Source of the DNA: Ruegeria arenilitoris
GTDB taxonomy: Bacteria > Pseudomonadota > Alphaproteobacteria > Rhodobacterales > Rhodobacteraceae
Reading direction: 5' to 3'
Assembly: GCF_013035425.1 (NCBI RefSeq)
Contig: NZ_WQHX01000003.1
Coordinates: 447,001-511,000 of the forward strand
Length of the DNA: 64,000 bases
The translations under genes and the position numbers were made by a program. Positions 16,081-24,530 of the stretch are shown piece after piece; the stretch's first letter is position 1, and each line of letters opens with the position of its first letter. The notes under the pieces are model-generated. The model searched no databases. It was not told the DNA's origin and saw only the letters and a program-made list of their open reading frames with translations.

Positions 16081-17844
16081 ATGGAGCGTCGGCTCGCAGC
16101 TGTAATGGCTGCCGACATTGTTGGCTACAGCCGCATGATGGGGGCTGATGAGGACGGTACCTTGGGTATTTTGCGCGAGCTAAAGAGCGGTATCATCGAA
16201 CCGGCGATCGTAGCGAACTCGGGACGCTTGGTGAAGTATATGGGAGACGGCTTCATCGCCGAGTTCACCAGCGCGACTGCGACGTTGGATTGTGCGCGGA
16301 AAATCCAAGCGGAAACGGCTGAGCGGAATACTGATCTTCCAGAGGAGAAGCGCATTCGTTTGCGGATCGGCGTCAATCAAGGGGAGATCATCATCGAAGA
16401 TGGTGACGTTTATGGTGACACCGTGAACATCGCGGCTCGTTTAGAAGGGCTGTCGCCACCTGAAGGCATAGCCGTTTCTGAGAAGGTTCATGCTGAAGTA
16501 AATTCCCGCTCTAAAACGTTGTTTGAAGATCTGGGCCCACAGGAATTCAAGAACATTCTCCGGCCTGTTCGTGTCTATTGCGCTCATCTCATAGACGATC
16601 AGGAAATGGGTTCAATCGAAGTTGGGCGGACAACTCATGTCAACGAACTTGCGCGGCCGAGCATTGCGGTCATGCCGTTTCGAAACATGTCTGGCACCGA
16701 CGAAACAGATTACCTGGCAGATGGTGTCACCGAGGAAGTCGTTGCATCACTCACGCGGTTTACGTCGCTATCTGTCAAAGGGCGGAATGCAACCTCCGGC
16801 TTTCTCGACGCCAAAATGGATTTGCAAGATATCGGCCGGGATCTAGGAGTTCGCTATGTGCTAGAAGGTAGCGTGCGTACAGCAGGTGCTCGGGTACGGA
16901 TTTCAGTGCAACTTATGGATGCTGCAGCGGGCACACACATTTGGGCTGATCGGTACGATCGGATTCTCGATGATATTTTCGATCTGCAGGACGAGATTTC
17001 GCAGACCATCGCCGCCCGAATACAGCCCGAACTAGAACATGTCGAACGTGAGCGCTCAAAGCGAAAACCGGTCAATGATTTGGGCGCTTGGGACTTATAT
17101 CATCGCGGGATGTGGCGTCTTTATCAGTTCACTCCAAAAGACGCTGCAATCGCACGTGAATGCTTCAGGAACGCGATAGCCGCTGACCCCGAATTCGCGG
17201 CCGCACATGCGGGTCTAGCTTATCAGCTTTGCTACGATGCTTGGAACTTGAACGCCCGGGACGTTGAAGAAACGATTTCTGAAGCCGAACGGTATGCGCG
17301 ACGTGCCATCACGTTGGACGACAGGGACGTCCGAGCACGATTCACTTTCGGCCGGGTCTTGCAGTTAAAACGCGATTACCCCGGCGCGATCCGAGAGTTC
17401 ACAACTGGAATCGGACTTAGTCCTGCATTTGCACAGATGTATCATGGACTTGGCTTTGCACTTGTATTCAGCGGCGACGCGACGGCCGCGCTTCCCTGCT
17501 TTGATACTGCAATTCGATTGTCACCGCAGGATCCACAGCTCACCTCATTCTTCTTTGCACGCGCCTTTGCTCAACTGAGTTTGAAAGACTACACTTCCGC
17601 GGTCTTGTCCGCGGAAGCGGCGCTTGCTCAACCGAACGCGATGATATGGGCCAGTCTCTATAGGACATCTGCTCTAGGTCATTTAGGCGACCCAAAGGCC
17701 AAGGAGGCTGTGGATCAGCTCAAAACGGATGCGCCTAACCTCACTCAAGATGATTTTCGAAACACTCTGTTTTTTGCTCAGTGCGATGAGTACATCGACC
17801 ATTTGATCGAGGGATTACGTTTGGCGGGCTTGACGAAATCGTAA
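16081..17844 (+). CDS. Class III adenylate cyclase with FlgO/TolB-like and TPR domains
   Basis: A 587-residue soluble cyclase with AGGAGAGG upstream. The catalytic domain is N-terminal (residues 1-165): metal aspartates D12 in AADIVGYSRMM and D56 in KYMGDGFIAEF, and the transition-state Asn/Arg in GDTVNIAARLEGL. A TolB/FlgO-like domain follows (RPSIAVMPFRNMSG, YLADGVTEEV, YVLEGSVRTAG, IWADRYDR; about 190-325). The C-terminus has tetratricopeptide repeats (AAAHAGLAYQLCYDAWNL onward). This architecture is common in Rhizobiales and Roseobacter genomes and is expected to make cAMP in response to a cytosolic protein or ligand. All catalytic residues appear intact. Confidence 0.87.
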   Translation: MERRLAAVMAADIVGYSRMMGADEDGTLGILRELKSGIIEPAIVANSGRLVKYMGDGFIAEFTSATATLDCARKIQAETAERNTDLPEEKRIRLRIGVNQGEIIIEDGDVYGDTVNIAARLEGLSPPEGIAVSEKVHAEVNSRSKTLFEDLGPQEFKNILRPVRVYCAHLIDDQEMGSIEVGRTTHVNELARPSIAVMPFRNMSGTDETDYLADGVTEEVVASLTRFTSLSVKGRNATSGFLDAKMDLQDIGRDLGVRYVLEGSVRTAGARVRISVQLMDAAAGTHIWADRYDRILDDIFDLQDEISQTIAARIQPELEHVERERSKRKPVNDLGAWDLYHRGMWRLYQFTPKDAAIARECFRNAIAADPEFAAAHAGLAYQLCYDAWNLNARDVEETISEAERYARRAITLDDRDVRARFTFGRVLQLKRDYPGAIREFTTGIGLSPAFAQMYHGLGFALVFSGDATAALPCFDTAIRLSPQDPQLTSFFFARAFAQLSLKDYTSAVLSAEAALAQPNAMIWASLYRTSALGHLGDPKAKEAVDQLKTDAPNLTQDDFRNTLFFAQCDEYIDHLIEGLRLAGLTKS

Positions 17845-17860
17845 CGCCTTCCCGCGGTCA

Positions 17861-18010
17861 GGTGACCGGGTCGTGCTCTAAGCGGTCGAACGGCTGCTCC
17901 GTCCGCAAGGCAGACGTTGGCGTTTTGCAACGTTGGGTCTGCTATCCGTCCATTAGGGGACATCTGACCAAATCACTCAGATGACCGAGTCGAGCCCAAA
18001 GCAGACATGC
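17861..18010. repeat. Interspersed repeat, double copy, copy 8
   Basis: Two units side by side. The first has CTCTAAGCGGTCGAACGGCT, GCTCCGTCCGCAAGGCAGAC and GTTTTGCAACG. The second has GGGGACATCTGACC, ACTCAGATGACCGAGTCGAG and CCCAAAGCAGACATGCG. It lies directly after the cyclase gene. Confidence 0.68.
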
Positions 18011-18192
18011 GAAAAAACTCAGCGACCGCCTGCTGTCAGCCCGCTCCGGTTTTTTTTATTATTGAACCTGAGTGGCGTGAAAATGGAGCTGTTCGTTGCC
18101 CGTCATTTTTTGTCATGACGCATCTACCTTGGTGGTCCTAGTGCGCGGGATTTGGAAAAGTCTGCTCTTACGGGGTAAGTTAGTGGTTTAGT

Positions 18193-18222
18193 CCTCTCGA
18201 CCGAAGAGAGGCCAATGAGAGG
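18193..18222 (+). promoter_or_regulatory. Possible ribosome-site switch before the sulfotransferase
   Basis: CCTCTC at 18193-18198 is complementary both to GAGAGG at 18206-18211 (hairpin with a 7-base loop) and to the Shine-Dalgarno GAGAGG at 18217-18222 that precedes the ATG at 18232. Only one pairing can form at a time, so the leader could hide or expose the ribosome site. Seen in sequence; regulation is inference. Confidence 0.35.
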
Positions 18223-18231
18223 TCAATTATA

Positions 18232-19158
18232 ATGAACGCCGCCCCAGAAGACGCCGCCCCACCTTCAGGGCCACCATGGATAGTTCCGGAAATTCAACAA
18301 AAGATCGCTTGGAGGGACGGTGATGTGGTGATTTCTGTTCCAATTAAAAGCGGGACAACCTGGACAATGAACATCGTTCATCAGTTATTAACGGGCGGGA
18401 CTGATGATTTTCGAGACGTCTACGAAGAGGTGCCTTGGATTGAATTTTTGGCCTTCCCCGGGCAGCCCCAGGAAGTCGTGGTTGAACGGGTAACAGCCAT
18501 GCCAACCAACACGCGCCGCGCTTTCAAGACGCATTCGCCGCCACCTGCGGTGCCGTTTCAGAGCGTCGGGTCGGGCACCGACGTCAAATATGTCGTAATC
18601 ATGCGAAATCCGGAGGAGGCCCTCGTTTCATTCAGGCCATTCCTGAACAAGCACTCGGACGCATGGTATGAACTCTGGGGCGTGCCAAGAGAAGCCCTTT
18701 GTCGACCCGACTTTCCATCCTTCTATTCTGATGTGATTGACGCCAACGGTATGCAAGGCGCGATCTTTGGCTTTCTCGCCGCGTGGTGGCCGCTCCGGAA
18801 TGAGGCAAATGTTTTGTTCCTGCATTTTACTGACATGAAGAGCGACCACCACGGATCAATTCGAAAAATTGCCGAATTCATTGGTGAAGAGCTGAGCGAA
18901 GCACAATGGGCTAATGTACTGGAATTTACATCCTTCCCATGGATGAAAGCGAATGAGGAAAAGTTTGAAGGGCGTACGGCCTCAGAGATCCCAATTCTAA
19001 ATTCCGGAGCCATGATCCGCAAGGGCGCTGTCGGCGAGGCAAGAATGGATGGAATGACGGACGAAATTTCCCGGCACCTGCGCGAGGTCGGTAGCCGGAT
19101 TTGCCCGGACCCCGCCGCCATCAAATGGGTTTACGAGGGAGGTAGTTTAACCGATTAA
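18232..19158 (+). CDS. PAPS-dependent sulfotransferase
   Basis: A 308-residue cytosolic-type sulfotransferase that moves a sulfuryl group from PAPS to an alcohol or amine acceptor. Motifs are the 5'-phosphosulfate loop VPIKSGTTWTMNIVHQL near residue 37, the catalytic histidine in FKTHSPPPAVPF near 103, the 3'-phosphate site VVIMRNPEEALVSFRPF near 123, and IRKGAVGEARMD near 262, which corresponds to the conserved RKGxxGDW nucleotide loop. Length is normal for the SULT family. The acceptor is unknown. An arylsulfatase and a sulfatase remnant lie 8-13 kb downstream, hinting at organosulfate turnover, but they are not in one operon. Confidence 0.85.
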   Translation: MNAAPEDAAPPSGPPWIVPEIQQKIAWRDGDVVISVPIKSGTTWTMNIVHQLLTGGTDDFRDVYEEVPWIEFLAFPGQPQEVVVERVTAMPTNTRRAFKTHSPPPAVPFQSVGSGTDVKYVVIMRNPEEALVSFRPFLNKHSDAWYELWGVPREALCRPDFPSFYSDVIDANGMQGAIFGFLAAWWPLRNEANVLFLHFTDMKSDHHGSIRKIAEFIGEELSEAQWANVLEFTSFPWMKANEEKFEGRTASEIPILNSGAMIRKGAVGEARMDGMTDEISRHLREVGSRICPDPAAIKWVYEGGSLTD

Positions 19159-19292
19159 GTAGCAAATGTGCGGCAAAGGGCCGAAAGTAACGGCGAAGAT
19201 TAGCGCCAGAAGCTCCAGTTTGCTCTACTGAAGAAATAGCCACTGATACCGATAGGCCTGGGTTGCCAACGGTTCTTCCCAGTAGTTCAAAG

Positions 19293-19703
19293 TCAAGCAG
19301 TCGCGGCCTCCAAAGCAGTATCCATCAGCGCCTTGATTTGTGATCTACCCGTCTGGGCGACTATGCGGCCCAGTTCCTGATCCCCTTTCAGCACGACAAG
19401 TGTCGAACGGCGCGGAATCTTCATGCGTTTGACCAGCTCCGATTTTCCATAGTCGTCCCAATCAACGTCGATAAACGTAATATTGGCCTCGTAATCGGAG
19501 TTTTCCGATTTCAGCGTATTGATGACCCGCTCTTGCGCAGCGCAAGTACTGCACCAGCTGGCCTTGAAATCCAGAAACACAGTATCTCCGGTTTTCAGGT
19601 GTTTTTCCAATAGTCCAGCTTCGTATTCCAGCGGGGCTGCCTTGCCGGCAAACGGCAAAGACGCTGCACCGACGGTCAAGACGAGAAAGTGACGGCGATC
19701 CAT
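19293..19703 (-). CDS. Periplasmic thioredoxin-like protein
   Basis: A 136-residue protein. The N-terminus MDRRHFLVLTVGAASLPFAG is an export signal with an RRHFL motif near the start. The thioredoxin domain follows: FLDFKASWCSTCAAQERV contains the redox CxxC (WCSTC), and IPRRSTLVVLKGDQE contains a Pro near the usual cis-Pro position. AAGGAG precedes the ATG. It lies 22 bases after a CcdA-type gene on the same strand, so electrons for this thioredoxin probably come through that membrane protein (the SoxV/SoxW-like pairing). The downstream target is not evident. Confidence 0.83.
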   Translation of the reverse strand: MDRRHFLVLTVGAASLPFAGKAAPLEYEAGLLEKHLKTGDTVFLDFKASWCSTCAAQERVINTLKSENSDYEANITFIDVDWDDYGKSELVKRMKIPRRSTLVVLKGDQELGRIVAQTGRSQIKALMDTALEAATA

Positions 19704-19725
19704 GAGTGGGCTCCTTTGATCGTTG

Positions 19726-20448
19726 TTACAAAGAGACTGAGAGATCGATCAACCATGCAGGCAGAACACCGATCAGCCAGGCCTCGATCATGTGGTGAAG
19801 GTTAAACAATAATGCCAGGCCTACGGTGACAAAGGCCACTCCAAGGATAGGCCTGCTGCTGTGCGCAAGCGCGCGAAGTTGTGTATTGTAGCGCCCGAAG
19901 GCGCCGCGAGTGCCATAGGCAAGCCCAAGGATCAGCGTCGAGACGCCTGCGGCGAAGAACACCATGATAGCAGTGGCGCGCAGAAGTCCCTCGCCCTGTG
20001 ACGCAAGCGAGATTGCTCCGCCCAGTGTCGGACCGATGCAAGGGCTCCAGACAGCGCCTAGCAGCAGCCCACCAAGGAATTGCCCACGCAGACCGCTGCG
20101 GTCGAGCGATTCGATTTGCGCATCAGCTTGTGAGGAAAGTCCAACCGTTGCTCCAGCCAGAACCGCCCCGGCCTGCGGAACTAAGAGCGCCAAACCGAAC
20201 AGCACCATCAGTCCGGCCCCGACCTTAGAAATCGTGTCGATGTCGATCCCTAGCACCTGTCCAAATGCGGTGATACCGACGCCCAAACTCACAAACGACA
20301 AACTCAACCCCGCGGACAGGGCGACGGGCCCAAAGCTACTCGACTGAAACGCGGTGGCGATCACAATAGGCAACACCGGCACGACGCAGGGGTTGATTAG
20401 GGTCAGCAGACCCGCACCATATGCAAATACCAATTCCATAGAATTCAC
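19726..20448 (-). CDS. CcdA-family thiol-electron transporter
   Basis: A 240-residue inner-membrane protein with about six hydrophobic segments and the two conserved cysteines of the CcdA/DsbD-beta family, in LINPCVVPVLP (near residue 21) and WSPCIGPTLGG (near 139). It carries reducing equivalents from cytoplasmic thioredoxin to periplasmic partners. The likely partner is the exported thioredoxin encoded immediately downstream. The start is either the GTG at 20448 or the ATG three codons later; neither has a strong ribosome site. No cytochrome c maturation or sox genes flank it. Confidence 0.83.
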   Translation of the reverse strand: MNSMELVFAYGAGLLTLINPCVVPVLPIVIATAFQSSSFGPVALSAGLSLSFVSLGVGITAFGQVLGIDIDTISKVGAGLMVLFGLALLVPQAGAVLAGATVGLSSQADAQIESLDRSGLRGQFLGGLLLGAVWSPCIGPTLGGAISLASQGEGLLRATAIMVFFAAGVSTLILGLAYGTRGAFGRYNTQLRALAHSSRPILGVAFVTVGLALLFNLHHMIEAWLIGVLPAWLIDLSVSL

Positions 20449-20600
20449 TTAAGGCTTACTCTGATGCTCTGTCATCAGACGATCCAGTGACTTGGCTTCA
20501 CATGGTCGTGGGGTTTATGACAACAGCGTCGCGTTAACATCCTGCCATTCCCTCGGCGTCAGCGCTAGAAACCCAGTTCCTAGTCCGACGGGATTTTAAA

Positions 20601-22331
20601 CTAACTATGGGAAACGCTAAATACGGCTAGTTGTTTCTCGTAACCTTTGAATCTGCGGCGACCGAGTGAAACCAAAGAAAAATTTCCACGCGCGGTCTCC
20701 GCCAATACGGGATCAATGAGGATCTGATCATTGTCAGCAGATGAACACAGTCTCGAAGCCAAATTCACGACGTTACCAATGGCAGTGTATTCGACGCGAC
20801 CTTCATACCCAATTCGACCGACCGTTGCCTCGCCGATCGCAAGTCCAACTCCGAACCCGAGTTCGTAACCTCGGGAACGCCACTGGGTGACGAGCTTTTG
20901 AATTTCCGTCTGCATTTCAATTGCCATGTCCACTGCACGTATTGCTGGCTCTGCACACCGTACCGGCGCATTTACAAGAATCATCAGCCCGTCTCCTGAA
21001 AAGTTCGTCAACGTGGCCTCATAGCGCGTGATGATGGAACCGAGTGCCTCATGGTAGTCAGATAACACCTGCATTATCTCGTCGGGTTCGGATCCGGCGG
21101 AGAATGCGGTAAAGCCGCGAAGGTCGCAAAAGACCACGACAACTTCCGCACGCTGCCCCGCTAGCACGCTTTCGTCCCCTGACTTTTCAACTAACTCGGC
21201 GACTTGCGGTGCCAGGAATCGCTTTAGTCTAGAGATCCTTTCTGATCGCTCTTGAGATACAGCGAGACCTCGGGCCATTAGGTTGAACCGGTTCGCAAGC
21301 AGTTCGAGTTCATCGCCCGTGGCGATTTCGATCCGGTAGTCAAAGTCGCCTGCGCCGATGTGGTCCGCGCCTTTTTCTAGTTCACCAATGGGACCAGCCA
21401 TGCGCCGAGCGAGCCAAAAGGCAAGCAATGCAGAGAACGCGGCGGCCGCGAGCATCAGCCCTGCTGTACGCCAAAGGGCGGAATAGATTGGAGCAAAGGC
21501 TTCGGACAGCGGTTGCTCGACAAAAACTGCCCATCCCGTTCCTGAGACGGCCGACATCGCAATTACGACATTTCCATTGGAAATGTTTTTGGCGACGACC
21601 GCTTCACCTTCAGCCTCATCAATTGCCCTTCGCAAATCGCGCATAGCTATCAAGGTCTCATCATCAGTGCCACGTAGCACCCGACTGATGTCTGGATGTG
21701 CGAAAAGCTTATTGGTTTCATCCAAAATAAAAGCTTGGCCGTTTTCTCCCACTTTAATTGCCGATATCACATCCCAGATGAGTTTCAGATTGATCTCGGC
21801 GACCACGATGCCTGCGGCCTTGCGATTGCCAGACAGGCCAATTGTCATATGCGGCTCTGAACCTTGGTAATAGATGACCGGGCCGTACCATAACTGTGTG
21901 GATCGCGCTCCAGACACCGCTGGATCACGGGAACGATCAATTCCGCTCGCGATCCTGTTCAGGTCGATCCGTGACAAAAAGAGCTGTTCGACCCCGTCGC
22001 CATCTACCAGCGTAATGCTGATAACAGCCGGAACCTGGCGAAGAACTCCCAAAGCGTCGAATCTGTGTTGATCCCGAGTATCCGCTGACCAGTTTAGCCG
22101 AACGGTCCAACTGAGTTGGTTTTTGATAGTGTCGAGAAAAGTCTCAATCCGTGAGGCTGCTGAATTCGCCTCCGACCGCAAAAGAGAGTTGAGCAAGGCG
22201 CGTTGATCGCGATAGCCAAACCATGCGTCGCTTAGGCCAGTGGTCAGAAGCGGAACGCTCACGACAATAAACAAAACCAGGAAATATTTTCGGAACAAAG
22301 ACCGACGTGGTTTTCCCCTTGCACCTTTCAC
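20601..22331 (-). CDS. Transmembrane sensor adenylate/guanylate cyclase (Cache-HAMP-cyclase)
   Basis: A 576-residue receptor cyclase. Membrane segment 1 is near residues 14-35 (YFLVLFIVVSVPLLTTGL), followed by a periplasmic Cache-like sensor of about 230 residues (VGENGQAFILDETNKLFAHP is typical). Segment 2 is near 287-310, then a HAMP domain (RMAGPIGELEKGADHIGAGD) and the cyclase domain (VVVVFCDLRGFTAFS, LTNFSGDGLMILV, YTAIGNVVNLASRLC). The metal aspartates and the Asn/Arg pair are present. The position before FSGDG that is Lys in many adenylate cyclases is Asn here, so nucleotide specificity is uncertain. It sits 43 bases downstream of a solute-binding protein gene, probably in one operon. 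Confidence 0.85.
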   Translation of the reverse strand: MKGARGKPRRSLFRKYFLVLFIVVSVPLLTTGLSDAWFGYRDQRALLNSLLRSEANSAASRIETFLDTIKNQLSWTVRLNWSADTRDQHRFDALGVLRQVPAVISITLVDGDGVEQLFLSRIDLNRIASGIDRSRDPAVSGARSTQLWYGPVIYYQGSEPHMTIGLSGNRKAAGIVVAEINLKLIWDVISAIKVGENGQAFILDETNKLFAHPDISRVLRGTDDETLIAMRDLRRAIDEAEGEAVVAKNISNGNVVIAMSAVSGTGWAVFVEQPLSEAFAPIYSALWRTAGLMLAAAAFSALLAFWLARRMAGPIGELEKGADHIGAGDFDYRIEIATGDELELLANRFNLMARGLAVSQERSERISRLKRFLAPQVAELVEKSGDESVLAGQRAEVVVVFCDLRGFTAFSAGSEPDEIMQVLSDYHEALGSIITRYEATLTNFSGDGLMILVNAPVRCAEPAIRAVDMAIEMQTEIQKLVTQWRSRGYELGFGVGLAIGEATVGRIGYEGRVEYTAIGNVVNLASRLCSSADNDQILIDPVLAETARGNFSLVSLGRRRFKGYEKQLAVFSVSHS

Positions 22332-22374
22332 GACTACGCGGCACCAATCGTAACAATTGGCTTGCAGTCGCGTT

Positions 22375-23385
22375 TCATTCGATCACCTCGTCCGCCAACA
22401 GTAACAAACCTTGCGGCACTTCCACACCAAGGGCCTCTGCCGTTTTCATGTTGATCGACAGGCTGAAAGTAGTTGGTTGCTCAATTGGCAAGTCGCCCGG
22501 ATTTGCACCACTCAAGATTTGGTCCACGTAGAAGGCGAGCCGATGGATCATCGTGTAATAATCCGAAGAATAGGCCATCAAAAAGCCAGCTGGCGTGAAC
22601 CAGCCACCCCAACCCATCGACGGCAAACCGTGATCCAGAGAGAGTTCGGCAATCTTTGTAACTTGATTAGCGAGCATCAAGTCGGGCAGCACGAAGACGG
22701 CCTGAGCGCCGTCGGCTTTCATCCGCAAGAACGCTTCTACTATATCGTCAGGTTCACGAACCTGGTATACTGTTGCGGTAATACCTAGCCGGGAAGCGGC
22801 CCGTTTGGCATCCTCTTCAAATGGCATGTAAGCCACATTCGGATTGGCGAGGACGCCGACATTTGTCAGTTCTGGAAGCAACTCTGCCAGGAGTTCCAGC
22901 CGCTTGGCGGTGAGTTCCGTGGCATAGTAGGTGACGCCCGTGACGTTACCCCCCGGTTTTGCAAGGCTCTGTGCTAGACCCCCGTCCACCGGATCGCCAC
23001 TAATGATCATCACCATCGGGATTGTCGACGTTTCGGTGCGCACAGCGTGGGCCACCGGCTCCGAGTCTCCGACAATGACATCTAATGGGAGTTTTGCGAG
23101 GTCGGCCGCCGCCTCCGATAGTCCGTCATAACTTTTGCCTGCACTACGGCACTCGATCAAAACGGACTCGCCAGGCTTGTATCCAAACTCGCCCAACCCT
23201 CGCAAGAAAGGACCGGAACTGTTCGATAGCCACGCTTCTTCACACGCCGACCAGGTTAGTAAACCAATCCGAGGAATTGTTGCTGTGTCAGACTGACCGA
23301 CTGCGCCGCTGGGCAAAGCCACGATCAGCGCGCTCATCCAATGAAGAAGTTTATGGCTGATTGACCGCATTGATACGAATCCCAC
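22375..23385 (-). CDS. Periplasmic substrate-binding protein (ABC_sub_bind/TrpX type), orphan
   Basis: About 336 residues from a GTG at 23385, chosen because GGAGGAG stands six bases before it. A signal peptide follows (MRSISHKLLHWMSALIVALP). Typical ABC_sub_bind features are PRIGLLTWSACEE, FLRGLGEFGYKPGESVLIEC, ADLAKLPLDVIVG, ISGDPVDGGLAQSLAKPGGN (then VTGVT), and GWGGWFTPAGFLMAYSSDY. No permease or ATPase genes are adjacent. Its only operon partner is the sensor cyclase immediately downstream, so I infer a sensing rather than transport role, delivering ligand to the cyclase sensor domain. Confidence 0.82.
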   Translation of the reverse strand: MGFVSMRSISHKLLHWMSALIVALPSGAVGQSDTATIPRIGLLTWSACEEAWLSNSSGPFLRGLGEFGYKPGESVLIECRSAGKSYDGLSEAAADLAKLPLDVIVGDSEPVAHAVRTETSTIPMVMIISGDPVDGGLAQSLAKPGGNVTGVTYYATELTAKRLELLAELLPELTNVGVLANPNVAYMPFEEDAKRAASRLGITATVYQVREPDDIVEAFLRMKADGAQAVFVLPDLMLANQVTKIAELSLDHGLPSMGWGGWFTPAGFLMAYSSDYYTMIHRLAFYVDQILSGANPGDLPIEQPTTFSLSINMKTAEALGVEVPQGLLLLADEVIE

Positions 23386-23651
23386 GTGCGTCTCCTCCCG
23401 CCAGTTGCCGACGTTAAAAACACAGTGTGCTCTTGCGAGGCCGGTCAACCCAGCAATCGAAACAAATTTCTTAGCTTAAGCTAACCGAGACCACTGTCTT
23501 TTGAAAGTGAAGTGGTTTCAATCATCCTCGAAGCAGCGCGATAGTTGACCGTCTGGTAAGTCCGCACCACAGCAGACATTTAGTGAAACTCACTGAACGT
23601 CGGCACCTAGCCCAAAGTCAGGGGGAACTGCACGTTTCCCGAATTGCTGCA

Positions 23652-24167
23652 TCAATCCCTGAGCGAACGTTCCATGCAGTAAGTGTAAGGTATCCACTCG
23701 TCGGGAAAACCTTCAGGATGAGGCCTATTGGTGAAACCGACATTCTCATACATGGCTTTGGCGTGTGTCAGAAATTTAGCGGACGTAAACATAACCATTT
23801 GGTAACCGTCTTCAATCATTTGATTGAACATCGCGTCCAGCAGACGGCGACCAACTCCGTGCCCACGGCCAGCTTCGCTAACAAACATGCGATTGAATTC
23901 GGCAACAAGGGCGGATTGTTCAGAGTACATAACGCAGCCTACCGGTTGGTCGGCAATGGACGCCACAAAGATGCCGCCTCGCGGCCTTGCGTGCAAGTTT
24001 GGCATGTCTTCAAGCACTTTTTTGAAGCGCTCGGGTTCCATGGGATTTCCTTCGACAGGCCAATCTGATGGGTAGTTTTCCCAATGCCATTCCAGCCATT
24101 CACGGCAGAGATCGCGAGCTTCCTCATAGCCAAGGTCGTCAGATAGTAGTTTTATCGAGATCGCCAT
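23652..24167 (-). CDS. GNAT-family N-acetyltransferase
   Basis: About 171 residues. The acetyl-CoA-binding core is clear: EFNRMFVSEAGRGHGVGRRL contains the R/Q-x-x-G-x-G/A loop, preceded by IADQPVGCVMYSEQ and followed by MVMFTSAKFLTHAKAMYENV and GFTNRP. The substrate is unknown. The start could be 24191 (GTG) or 24167 (ATG, MAISIKLL); I use 24167 since the protein fold begins there, although neither has a good ribosome site. It is monocistronic between repeat-bearing intergenic regions. Confidence 0.82.
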   Translation of the reverse strand: MAISIKLLSDDLGYEEARDLCREWLEWHWENYPSDWPVEGNPMEPERFKKVLEDMPNLHARPRGGIFVASIADQPVGCVMYSEQSALVAEFNRMFVSEAGRGHGVGRRLLDAMFNQMIEDGYQMVMFTSAKFLTHAKAMYENVGFTNRPHPEGFPDEWIPYTYCMERSLRD

Positions 24168-24261
24168 TTTTCTTAAGCCACGCAAATTCACCCCCAGACA
24201 AAGTCCGTTCTCTAGGCAGTTAAGTCAATTATGAGCTTCACCAGTTACTCGAACGTCTCTC

Positions 24262-24340
24262 ACGAATGACAGCTTTGTCCGCAAAGTAGACGTTCAATCA
24301 AGTTGCAACGAAAGTCTGCTTCGAGCCCAAAGCGGACATC
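24262..24340. repeat. Interspersed hairpin repeat, best-preserved copy (copy 9)
   Basis: Reads CGAATGACAGCTTTGTCCGC, AAAGTAGACGTTCAATC, AAGTTGCAACG, then GTCTGCTT-CGAGCCCA-AAGCGGAC. The last part forms an 8-bp stem with an 8-base loop (one G-T pair), and the outer GTCCGC pairs with the final GCGGAC. A useful reference copy for the family. Confidence 0.78.
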
Positions 24341-24530
24341 AAATATTAGGCTGGTTGCCCTACTCAGACTCTAAAAGACGTTCATTTCGACTTCATTTCA
24401 GTTGATCGGCAGCATTGCCCCTTCCTTGTTCCAGAACCATATCTCCCAATTTTTACTGATTTCGGCTACCATGTACCTTTAGAGAGCCAACAAAGACCAA
24501 TGCCCTGGCCAGCCAAAGGAGGAATGCGAC

